Positions 6,623 through 17,600 of a stretch of 47,539 bases of DNA are shown here, in pieces. The stretch lies in assembly GCF_029869545.1 (NCBI RefSeq), contig NZ_JARWQD010000323.1, positions 1 through 47,539 on the forward strand. Reading direction: 5' to 3'. The number at the start of each line of letters is the position of its first letter. Position 1 is the stretch's first letter. This DNA is from Nocardia wallacei. GTDB lineage: Bacteria; Actinomycetota; Actinomycetes; Mycobacteriales; Mycobacteriaceae. The notes under the pieces are model-generated. The model saw nothing but the letters and a program-made list of their open reading frames with translations. It was not told the DNA's origin and did no database searches. Position numbers and translations under genes: made by a program.

Positions 6623-8203
6623 TCACTGAATCGGGAAATCGGCGGCGGCGCTGGTCTGGCGCTGGTGGAAGCGTTGTTCGAAACCCTCGGTGTAGACGGA
6701 GGGGGCGACCGAGGAGGAGGACTGTTCGATCACGCCGTCGTCGGCGATGTAGAAGATGGCGCGGCCGACCGCGATCTCACCGGGGCGGGTGGGGACGAAC
6801 ACCATCCAGCCGACGCTGAGCCGCTCGGCGACCAGCTCGTCCACGGGGTAGCGGGAGGTGTCGATGTCCAGGCTCCGGATGTGCTCGCGGACGCGGGTGA
6901 TCGCGCGCTCCTCCGAGATCGGTTCCGGGACGGTGGTTACCAGACCGGCCAGCGACAGTTGATACAGCGCGCCGTCGATATCGTCGGACGGATCGGTGAA
7001 CAGCGCGGTCAGGGTGTTGCGGGTGACCACGCCCGCCTCGGCCGCGGCCACCAGATTCGCCGCGGTGGACCGCAATTCCTCGCTGGGCTCGGCGCTCAGC
7101 AGGCCGCAGACCACGTCGATGACCGTGTCGGCGGTCCACATGCCGGGCACGGCCGCGCTGATCTTGTCGGAGGTGGGTGACTCGCCGCGATACCAGCTGC
7201 CGCGCTCCCACCAGTAGCAGAAGGAGAGCATGCCGCGGGCGGCGCGGGGATTGAGCACCTGGTTGGCCACCCATTCCGGCGCGCCCGCGTACAGGGCGGG
7301 CAGGGGGGCGCCGCTGTTGTACGCCGAATCCAGTTCGGGCGCGTTCCAGACGCCGCCCGACAGCACCGCGCGGCCGCCGGGCAGAACGTACAGGGTCGAG
7401 CCGCTGCGGGAGGATCCCTCGAAGACGCCCAGCGCGGGCAGCACGCGCGGACCCCACTCGGAGCCGACGGCGACGAAGGCCGCGGCGACGGTCGCCCAGC
7501 GCGCCCACAGCACGGGCAGCACCGGGAAGTCGTCCAGCGACTGCACGGCGGTGATCTCGGCCTCGCGGTCGGCGCGGGCCTGCCGCGCCGCCTGCTGCGG
7601 CGAACGCCACTGCCGGTTGTCGTGGCCTATATATGCGGCCAGCCAGACCGGCAGCCGATTGCGCGGGTAGGCCTCGAGATCGGCTCGGTAGGCCTCGGGG
7701 ATCAGCAACTCCTCGTCGGGGAACGGATCGTCGCCGTAGTCGTAGTCGGCCTCGAGCTGGCCGGTGATCTCGAGCCGCAACACCAGGCGCCACCACGGGC
7801 CGTCGCCCAGCTGTGCCGACACCTCGCGCTGCAGTCGCACCAGCTCCACGACCTCGTCGGGCGGGTCGGCCCGGACCACCCGCCCGCCCTCGTCGAAATA
7901 CCGGACGTAGGTGACGCCGCCGGCGACGGTGATCGAGAAGACCGCCTCCAGCCGCTGCCAGCCCTCCGGTCCGGCGACCGCGAGTTCGCGGGCGATGCGG
8001 TGGGTGAGTTCGGTGGCCTGCGCCTCGACGGACTGCTCGGTCGCGGGCGCCTCCGCGGTGGGTTCGGCAGGGTCCGGCTCGTCCGGTGTGGTGTCGGCCG
8101 ATGCCGCGTTCGAGGAATCCGCCGAATCGCCCGGGGCCATCCGGAAGGTGAGGTCGGGGGCCTCCTCGCCGTCCTGGGGCCTGTCCTGCTGCGGGTCGTT
8201 CAT
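6623..8203 (-). CDS. Multi-domain immunity-like protein downstream of the giant effector
   Basis: A 526-residue protein with no signal peptide. After an acidic, disordered first 60 residues come three regions. Residues 65-195 have WWRLVLRLEITGQLEADYDY and RLPVWLAAYI, recalling YezG/IFT-type immunity domains. Residues 225-345 are beta/aromatic-rich, with FCYWWERGSWYRGES. Residues 435-516 have LSVGWMVFVP, RAIFYIADDGVIEQSSSS and FEQRFHQR, recalling Imm35-like folds. It lies 117 bases after the giant gene on the same strand, the place IFT (Rv3902c) holds after cpnT. I infer a cytosolic antitoxin that may bind more than one effector domain. AGGAAGG precedes ATG 8203. Family names are from recall and are not verified. 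Confidence 0.55.
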   Translation of the reverse strand: MNDPQQDRPQDGEEAPDLTFRMAPGDSADSSNAASADTTPDEPDPAEPTAEAPATEQSVEAQATELTHRIARELAVAGPEGWQRLEAVFSITVAGGVTYVRYFDEGGRVVRADPPDEVVELVRLQREVSAQLGDGPWWRLVLRLEITGQLEADYDYGDDPFPDEELLIPEAYRADLEAYPRNRLPVWLAAYIGHDNRQWRSPQQAARQARADREAEITAVQSLDDFPVLPVLWARWATVAAAFVAVGSEWGPRVLPALGVFEGSSRSGSTLYVLPGGRAVLSGGVWNAPELDSAYNSGAPLPALYAGAPEWVANQVLNPRAARGMLSFCYWWERGSWYRGESPTSDKISAAVPGMWTADTVIDVVCGLLSAEPSEELRSTAANLVAAAEAGVVTRNTLTALFTDPSDDIDGALYQLSLAGLVTTVPEPISEERAITRVREHIRSLDIDTSRYPVDELVAERLSVGWMVFVPTRPGEIAVGRAIFYIADDGVIEQSSSSVAPSVYTEGFEQRFHQRQTSAAADFPIQ

Positions 8204-8320
8204 GCGGTTATGCCTTCCTCATCGCTGCGATGGGTGCGCGGCAGCGGCAATCCTGCCGCGCGGGTATCCACTGCACCAGCCGACAATATCCGGGGGTTCC
8301 ACACGGTTGTGACATGGTCA

Positions 8321-8698
8321 TTATCGGAAGATCCCCTCTCGTCGCCGCGGATCGGACAGGATCTCGCTGATCATGCGCCCGAAGTCGCGGTCCTCGCCCG
8401 GGAACGGGTAGCGGGCGTCGACGACGGCCACGCCGCCCCGCCCGACCTGGAGCCAGGTCTGGACCGGATCGGTGCGGCCCCAATAGACGTCGACCGCGGG
8501 GTCGTCGAGGTCGACCACCTGACCGTCCGCCCACAGGTACAGGCGGCCGTCGCGGCGGTAGAACACCACGGCATGCCGACCCAGCCTCCCGTACACACCG
8601 CCCACCGGACCGGTCACGATCGACAGCCATTGCACGGCACCGGTATCCGGATCGAACATGGCCGGACCACCCCTGCCGTCCGCCGACTGCAACACGAT
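8321..8698 (-). other. C-terminal domain shared with the proline-rich neighbour
   Basis: Residues 11,457-11,581. Shared with the end of the gene at 45695 are FxPxTGxxQ, GGVxGxLxxxxVVFYR, VDLxxxxVxVxW and a final DPxRRExIF. It is beta-rich and of unknown function. Confidence 0.75.
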
Positions 8699-11600
8699 CC
8701 GCCCATCACCCGGCCGTACTCCGGCATCCCACCGCCGGTCGGCACCGCCCGGCACCCCCGCCCCCGCGGGCGGCACCGGCGGCATCAGCACCGGGGGCAC
8801 CTGCTGTTGCCCACCCGGCGCCACCGCACCGTCTCCCACCTGCGACTCGGTCCCCGGCGGATACGACTGCCACTCCCCCGGCGCACCATCCGACGGCTCC
8901 GCCGCCCGATCATCCACCTGCGCGAACCCATCCGGCCCTGCGGGATACGACTGCGGCACCTGCTCGGCCAGCCCAGGACCATTCGGCCACGGCGGCCCCG
9001 AGTCGGGTGCCGAATACGGATAGCTCGGCGGCACAACCTCATTCGAGAATCCCGATGGTTCCTGGCCTGACCACGGAGAACCATCCGGACCCGGCCCTGC
9101 GGGGCGCAAGCCTGAGAGCGGCTGTGGCACATCCTCGGTCGGCACGGCACCGTTCTGTGGGGGTGCCGCGTCGTGTGGTGCAGTCTGCGGATAGCCGGGT
9201 GGCGCAACGTCGTTCGGGAGGGATACGCGATCCTCCGGCGGCACGCCGTCGTGCGGAGGGGGCGACTGGCTTGGCGGCGCCGGTGGCCGGTGAATTGGCG
9301 GAGAACCGTCCGGCGCTGCGGGCGGAGACGGGTTTCCCGGTGGCAGCAAACTCTCAGGAGGTAGCTGTGGCGTAGCGCCGGGCTGCATCGGACCGCTCGA
9401 TGGCGGAACGTTCCACGGCGGCGGAACGGGTGTCCCCGGCGGAGGCGGCCACGGAAGATTCGGTGGTACAGGCACCTGTGGCGGCTCCGGCCACCGCGGC
9501 GACTCCGGAGGAGTCGGGGGCAGCGCCGGATTCGATGCACGCGGTGGCTGTGGGCCCTGGGGTTGCGGATCGGCCGGTGGCTGGGGATGGGGCGTTCCCG
9601 GGTTGCCCTGTTCGGGATTCGACGACGGTTGTGGGGCGGACGAACTCAGCCATTCCGATACGTCTACGTCGGGGGCGCGGAGGTTCAGGGGTTTCAGGTT
9701 TCCGTCGGGGAGGTCGACGTCGAAGAAGTGGGGTGGGTGCGGGATCCGTGACATCACGTACGGCGCAGGGCTTTCCGGGGCATCCGGTGTGGGCGCGCCC
9801 GCCTCGGGGCCGCGATCCCCGTCGTCGGGCCCGTCCGGCGGCCCGTCGCCCGTCTCCCCGGGACCGTTCGGCCCGTCGTCTCCGGCGCGCGATCCGCTGA
9901 AACCATCGTCGTCGCCCGACGGGCGCCACCGCACCCGCATGGCCGACGACGAACCGGCTCCAGCTTGATCGGCCCCTGCGAGGTCGGTTCCATCGCGAGC
10001 GGCCTCGACAACATCGGCTTCGGCGCGATCGGTTTCGGTGGGGGGCTGGGGGGTGCCGGGTTCGCCTGGTCGGTTGGGGGTGGATGTGGGGGTGATGGCT
10101 TCGGCGGTGCGGCTGAAAAGGACTGTTACGGCGGTGTTTTCGCCCAGGGGGCCGCGTAGTTCGCTGAAACTCACGTCGGTGAAACCGAATTCGGCGACGA
10201 TGCGGCCGGTGAAGGTGTTGCGGGCGGCGTCCTCCGGGGTCAACAGCAGTTCCTGCATGCCCGCGTTGAAGGAATCGAGGTTGTCCTGTAGGACGCCGCC
10301 CGCATGCCAGCCGTCCTCCAGGTGGAGTACGCGGTCGCCGAGTTCGCGCAGCGCCTCGCGCAGCATCGTTGCGCCGTTGGGGGTCTCGGGCCCCACCCGG
10401 ACCTCGCCGCGCAGGATGCCCGCGCTGTCCACCCACAGGTACACGCCGTGGTCGTCGTCACCGCCGTACCGATGGACGTAGGAGACCCCCATACCGGTAT
10501 CGGTCACGATCGGTCCCGAGTCCGCACCCGAGACCGGAGTCCGGCCCGGATCCGCACCGGCGTCCGCCGCGCGCTGGAGTTCGTCGGTCCGCGACAGTGC
10601 CTGGGCCAGTTCGTCTTCCAGGCGCGCCACGGACTCCCGGGCCCGCAGGTACTCGCGGGCCGCGGCCTCCAGCGCACGGCCGCGCTCGCGCCACAGGTCG
10701 GGCTGACCGGGTGCGGGCGCCTGCCGGGTCCGTGCCACCAGATCGTCGACCCATCCGATGACGTGCTCCTCGTCGGTCAGCCCGGCACGTGGATCGTCGG
10801 TGAAGTACTGCGCCGCGCCATCGAGCCGAACCTCGGCCTCCCGCAACCGGTTCCGCTCCTCGTCCAGGAGCTCACGCAACTCCTCGACCTCGAGCAACGC
10901 CCGCGCGAGCGCCGCCTCGTGGTCGCGCGCCGCCCGCCGCCGCGTCTCGTCCGTCTGCGGCGGTGCCTGTTCACCCGGCTCGCGACCCTCCTCGACGCGC
11001 GGGGCCCCCTCTCCCCGCCGAGCCCTTGATTCACCCTGCGGCACCGATGATTCGCCTTCGCGAGCCTGCTCGTCCGGACCCCGGCCGCCCGCACCGGTAC
11101 CCGATTCCTGATGCGGCACAGGCGATTCCAACCCATGCGCACGCGAGCCGCGCGCAGTCCCACCATCCGCACGAGATCCCGAATCCGGCGCGGCCGACCC
11201 CAACTCCGGGGCGCGCGCGTCCGGGTCGGGCCGCCCGTCGCCTCCCCCGGTGGTGCGTTCCAGTGCCTGCTCCAGGCTTTCGAGGTGCTCGTCGGCCTCG
11301 GCGTACTCGCGGACCGCATGTTCGAGTGCGTCGACGCACGCCTGCCCGGCCGCATCCGGCTGCCGCTCGCGCAGCGTTTCGAACCAGTGCTCGCCACCCA
11401 TCCTGTGCCCGAGCAGCGCCTCCAGCACGTCGACGTGCAACGGATCGGCCGCCGCGTCCAGCGCGGCCGACGCCTCCCGCCAGCGCTGTTGTGCCGCAGG
11501 CAATTCGAGCTCGTAGCGATCCCGGGGCAGGAAGTCAGCCAGCTCGTGCTGCCCCTGGTACAGCGCCGATCGCCGCACGTCGCGTTCGACGCGGGCGAGG

Positions 11601-14600
11601 TGGGCGTCGGCCTCCTCGCATTCGACGAGCGCGCGGGCGAGCGCATCGACCCGCTCCCGGCCCGCGGCCTCGGCATGCCGCCCCCGCAGGTCGTCCAGCC
11701 ATTGGTCACGATCCGAGGATCGGTGCGCGGCCCGCGCATCCTCCGGGCCGACGCCCAACTCCCGGGCGAGCCCGGCCAGCACGTCCGACGCCCGGTCCGC
11801 GCATTCCTGTGCCCGCGGCAGCGCCAGCAGATCCGCCAGGTAGGAGTTGTATTCCAGGTCCCGGCGCCAGCCGGTCATCGGCGGCCGGGCGGCGTCCCAG
11901 TGGTAGCCCGCGGCGATGGCGTGCGCGTTGGCGTCGTACCAGGTCTTCCCCGACCGCCGGTTCTCCGGAGCGCGTTCGTACTCCGATTCGGCCAGCGCAT
12001 CGTGCAGCAGCACGAGATCCTGCTGCAGCGGATGCCGCAGCCGATCGATCACCTTGTCCGGCAACGGTTCCACGCTCAGCAGCCGTTGGAACGCCTCGGC
12101 CACGTCACACACCTGACTCATCCGCCGCCACACGAAGCGCCCGGCCGCATCCGCGTGATCGCGGACCAGATGCTTGTCGAACATCAGGTGGTCGATGATC
12201 TGCTGGACCTGCGCGCGGGTGAATTTCGGCGGCGGCAGCTCGTCCGCGCCGGTCATGTAGTCCTCGCGCAGCGGCGGCGCCGACGGGTCGTCGACCAGCG
12301 CCTGCGCCACCCGATTGATCGCCTCGTCGGTGATGCGCCCGTTCTCCTGCAGCGCCAGCAGTTGCAGCCGGATGTCGTAGACGGCGTCCCGGCAGGCCTT
12401 GCGGTCGGTGGTGGCGAATGCCTTGGCCACCGTGCGCAGATCCTTGTCGGAGGAACGGTGGATGTATTTGCCGATGTAGCGCTCGAGCCGCTGCGCCGCA
12501 TCGGGACGGGTGAGCTCCAGCGGGACCTCGTCGATCAGGTCCACCTTGACCCGCCGCACCACCTCACGCGCGGCCAGCACCTGTTCGTTGCGGCGATGCT
12601 GCGCCAGCCCCTCGAGGATCCGGTCGGCCAGTCGCGGGTCGGCGCGGAACCGTTCGTACTGCCGGTCGGTCCACGACAGCAGCCGCCACTGGTCGGCGAT
12701 CGCGTCCCCGTCGGCGAAGTCGTTGCGCACGTGCGGAATCAGGTCCGACACGATCGCGTCGAGGTCCGCATCCGCGATCCGCCCGTCGTCCTGCAGGCGC
12801 AGCAGACGCTGCTGGACATCGGCGACGATCCCGCGGATCTCGGCGTGGTCGTCGGTGCGGAAGGCCTCGGCCAGCTGCCGCGCGGCCGAGTCGACGAACC
12901 GATCGACCCGATCGAGCTGCGCGGGCAGATCGTCGCGGGTCGGGTCGATCCGCGACAGCCCGTCCACCAGTTCCCCGCGGATACGGTCCACGACCCGCTC
13001 GGCGCACCGCACCCGCTGGTCGTCGCGGAACCGATCCAGCCCCGCCGCGGTCCGATCGATGAGCCGCTGGGTGGCCTCGGGCAGCTCGGCGCGCTGCGGA
13101 TCGAGCGAATGCTCGGCCGGGTCCCGCCGCGGGAACATCGGCTGCTTCTCGTACTGGGACTTCAGATGCCATTCGACCGCGGACCACACCGTCGAGAACG
13201 GTGGAATCTTCTTCAGCCACGGCCGGGCCTCGAGGTAGTCGCCGATCTCCGGATGCCGCTGGATCCATGCCTCGACCCGCGGATCCTGCAGCGCGCTCAG
13301 CAGAATGCGGACGGCGCGCTGGGTCGAGTTGAACTCGCTGCCGACGTCGAGGCTGTAGATCGCCTCCTCCGGGATATTGCCCGTGAAGAAGTAGCCTTCG
13401 ACGCTCATGGCGTTGAACGGCAGCAGGTCCTTCGGGATCATCCCCGGCGGGATATCCGCGAACGGCAGGGCCAGCGTGTTGATGTAGTGGACCAGGCCGC
13501 CCCACCAGTCGGGATTGCCCGGATCGTAGATGTCGGGCGTGTTCTCGTCCCGGTTGGTGCGCCAGAAGGGGCGGGTGGGGTCGACGTAGCGCCAGTTGCC
13601 CGGTTCGCCCCAGCGAATGATCCTGGTCCCGAGTTCGCCGCGAATCCAGCCGCGGTCGTGGACCTCGACCGTCGGGCTGGTCGGCAGCGGCACACAGCGC
13701 ACCGCGCCCGGATCGCCGATCAGCTGCCGGTATTCGATCACCGGCTGCCGCGTCATGGTATGGGCGACAGCCTGATTGGTGTGGATGGCCTCGGTCAGAG
13801 TCGCATCGAAATCGGCCCACGGCTGGTCGAAGTCGGCGCGCGGGCCGAGCACGATGATCGTGGGCGGTTCTCCGTCGGCGATGGCGCACCGGTCGGTCAC
13901 CATCCGGGCGCCCTCGGCCACGAGGAGGTCGGCCCACGCTCCGGCGACCCGTCCGGTCTCGTCGGTCAGCCGAGCCATGGCGTTGTCGACCCGGATCACA
14001 TCGTGTGCGGCCGTGCGCAGGTCCCTGATCCAGCGCTTCGTCCGGGCGCGGACGTCCTCGTCCTGGCGATTGACGATCTTCTGGCACCGCATCAACTCCC
14101 GGTTCAGGTCCTCGGGAGTGGGCCCGAGCCGACGGCGGTCGACCGGAACGCCGTGTGCCCTCAACCGCTGGCACAGGTCCTCCATCATCGACCGGCGGGC
14201 CTTGTTGTAGGTGTCGCGGAACAGTTCGCCGCGTTCGGCCTGCAGCCGCGTGATCTCGCGGGTCGCCTCGGGCGACAGCGGGCGTCCGCTGCCCACACCG
14301 GCCCGCTCGAGCTCCGTCAGTCGCGCCTCGATATCGCGCACGGCCTTGTCGACGCTGTTGAACTCCTCCACCGCCTCGACGAGCTTGCGGATCGCCCGGC
14401 GCCGCAGCGCGACCTCCGCGGGCGGCATCTGCACATGCACGACCCGCTCCGGGGTGTCGAGGGTGCCGGGTATCCGGATGGTCCGGGCCTGGGTCGTCTC
14501 GAACAGCTGGAGGATCCTGCGCTCGAGGGCCTCACCGGTCAGCCCCGCCGCATCCCGCAGTTCGGCACGCTCATCTCGCTTGGCGCGCAGGAACTCTCGC

Positions 14601-17600
14601 TCGCGCGTCAGTTCGTGCCACCGCTCGACCAGCCGCTCGTGCTCGGCCTGCGGCGATTCGTCCTGCCGCACCGCGATGATCTCGCCCTCGACCCACGCGA
14701 GGTAGTCGTCGGCGCCGTCGAGCCGGTTGCACACCTGGATCAGTTCGACGACATGTTCCAGTTCGTCGTGGTCCTGCACGCCGTGGCGTTCGCGCACCTC
14801 GCGCAGGGTATCGCCCAGGCGGTCGGGGTGCAGTGCCGCCCAGCCGTCGTCCGGTGACACCTCGAGCAGCCCGGCCAGCGCATTGCGCCGCCGCACCAGG
14901 ACCTCGCGCTCCCGGATCGCCTCCTGCCGCCGCTGATTGAGCTCCTCGAGGCGGGCACGAACCTCGGCGTCGACCGTCTCGGGGCGGGGTGCGCCGGGCT
15001 GCGACGGTTCGGAGGGGCGCAGGTCGTAGACGGTGGCGCGGCCCTCGCCGTCCACTCGCACCTGCCGATAGACGACCTCGGAACCGTACTCCGCCAAGGC
15101 GTTTCGCAGCTCCGGATCGGCGGCCAGCAGGCCCTCGGGGTCGGGTGCGATCAGCAGCGCGCGGGGTGGGTCGCCGGGCAGGCGGCACGCCAGGCCGTGC
15201 CCGGGCAGCGGGGTGCCCTGCGCGTCGGCGAGCAGGTCGAGGGCGACCTCGCGGGCCGCCGCGTCGCGCAGCCGCGCCTGTTCCAGCATGGCGTCGCCGT
15301 GTTCCCAGAGCTTGTCGGCCACGGCCCGGACCCGCTCGTCGTCCTCGGCGGTGAGACCCCGGGCGCGCAGGTCGTCCTGGGCTCGGCGCAGCACGCGGTC
15401 CAGTTCGCCGGCGCCGGGCGCGTCCTCGGGCCGCACGCCCAGCGGCCGCGCCGATTCGGCGGCCTCCGCGAGCAGGCGATCACACACCGCCCCCTGCTCG
15501 GCGACCCGAGCGAGGGCGGCATTGAATTCCGCGATGCGCAGCGTCGGCGTGTAGGGGTTTCCGCCCACCACTTCCAGCCGTAGCGCCGGGCTCGCGCTGT
15601 CCTCGGACGAATCGTCCTCGGAACCGGCGGATTTCGGCGCCGTCGGCGGCTCGCTCCCGTCGCCACTATCCGCGCGGTCGGACGGACCACCCTCTACCCC
15701 GGGAGCTTTCGGCGGCGTCCGGGGTTTGCCCGCGCCATCGCCATCTGTACCGTCGGATGGGCCATCCTCCGCACCAGAGACTTTCGGCGGCGTCCGGGGT
15801 TTGCTCACGTTGCCACTATCGCCACTGTCGGTCGTATCATCCTCGGCCCCTGAGGATTTCGGCGGGTTGCTTCCGCCTGCGGCGGGTTCGCCGTCGCGGG
15901 CGCCTCGGGAGCCAGACTCGGATTCGATTGTGCTGGAATCGGATTCGCCGGGCTCGGGCGAACGTTTGGCGCCGCCGCCCGAGCTCGGCGTATCCGGGTG
16001 CGGGGGCGAGACGGGCTGCGGCGGATCGTCCGGCGGGTCCTCCCGGTGCACAGTGACCCGGCCGTCCTCGTCGACGCTGATCCGCAGCACGACGATCCGG
16101 TCGCGGCCGGGCCCGGCGATCTCGCCGATCATCGGGTCCAGCTCGATGGCCCGGTCCAGGGGCTCGCGCGGGTCGCCCGATTCGCCCCACACCGCGACGG
16201 CCACCCGGCGCGGGGCTCCCTCGATGAGTCCGACCCGGGGCTCGCCGACCAGGACGTGCGCGCCCGCCTCGACCAGCGCGTCGTGCTCGATGGAGCTGGC
16301 CAGGTGCTCGCCCGCCCCGGCCAGCGCCGTCGCGGCCTCGTCCAATTCCTGTGCCGCGCGCCGCTGTTCGGCCGCGGCGTCCTCCAGTTCGGCGAAGGCC
16401 CGGTGCCGCTGCTCGGCGTGCGGACCGGCGGGCATCGTCTGGTTGCGGAGCCGATCGAGCAGGTCGGCGAGCCGCCGCGGATCCGTCACCGCGTCCCAGG
16501 TCGGCGCCTCCTGCCCGGCGGGCTCACCGCGCTGGCGTGCCTCGCGCTCGACCTGCTCCACGCGGTCCATCGCGGCCCGCAGGCGCTGCTCGGCCTCGGT
16601 ATGCGCCCACGCCGCCTCCAGCAGCTGCGCCCGCCGGTCCTGCACCAGGGACCGCCGGTGTTCGGCGAGCAGTTCGGACAGCTCGCGCAGGCCCTCGGCG
16701 CGCTCGCGGACCTCGGCGCGCAGCTCGGAGTGCACCTGCTTCAGCTGCTCCGCGGACGGGCGCTCGTGTTCCTCGATCACCCCGTCGCGGAAGGCGTCGT
16801 ACACGGCGACGTACTTCTCCACCAGCGCCTGCAGTTCGTCGCGCAGTTCCTCGTCGACCTCCGCGCGCCGCTCCGGTGTCAGATCGCGATGCTCCTCACC
16901 GGTGCCCGCGCGGAACCTGTCGTAGGCATCCACCTTGGCGGCCAGATCGCCGATGTCCAGGCCCATGATCCGGGCCCAGTCCTGGTTCACGCCGTCCTTG
17001 GTGGCGACACCGGTCTTGCCGTCCAGCCGACCCACGAATTCGACGAGATCGCCGATCACTTCGCGCAGATGCGCGATGGCGGAATCGTCGCGGATCGGAT
17101 GCTCGGCCCGCACCGACAGGCCCGAATCCTCCGGCCGGACCCGCTGTTGCGGCTCCGCCTCCAGGATCGCCCGGGCGAACTCGGTGAGGCGGTCGACCAC
17201 CTGCTGCGGCGGACGGTCGCCGCCACGCAGCAGCTTGTGCAGCTTGCGCTTCAGCTTGCGCGTGCCGATGCTGCGCGGATCCTGGCGGCGCCGGTGTTCG
17301 CCGTCGTAGCGGTGGCCGTACAGATCCTTCGGCTTCAGGCCGAGCGGTTCCGCCAGCCGCCCGCGCGCGACGATCACGGCGCCGCGGTCACCGTGCCGCA
17401 GCTCGTAGAAACAGTCGGTCAGCCTGTCGATCAACGCATTTCGTTGCGGCTTGCTCAGCTTCGGATCGGTGAGCACCCGAACGATCCGCTCGGGAGTCAG
17501 CTCACGGGTCCCCGCCAGCTCGGCGAGTGCGGCACGCAGGTCGGTGAACGCGGTCTCGCTGCGCATCGGCGACCCGCCGCCCACCAGGCGCGGATCGGCG

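Noticed and set aside
8204..8320. Possible terminator between the giant gene and the immunity-like gene.
   Set aside because: No clear stem with a T-run on the minus strand; co-transcription remains the simpler reading.
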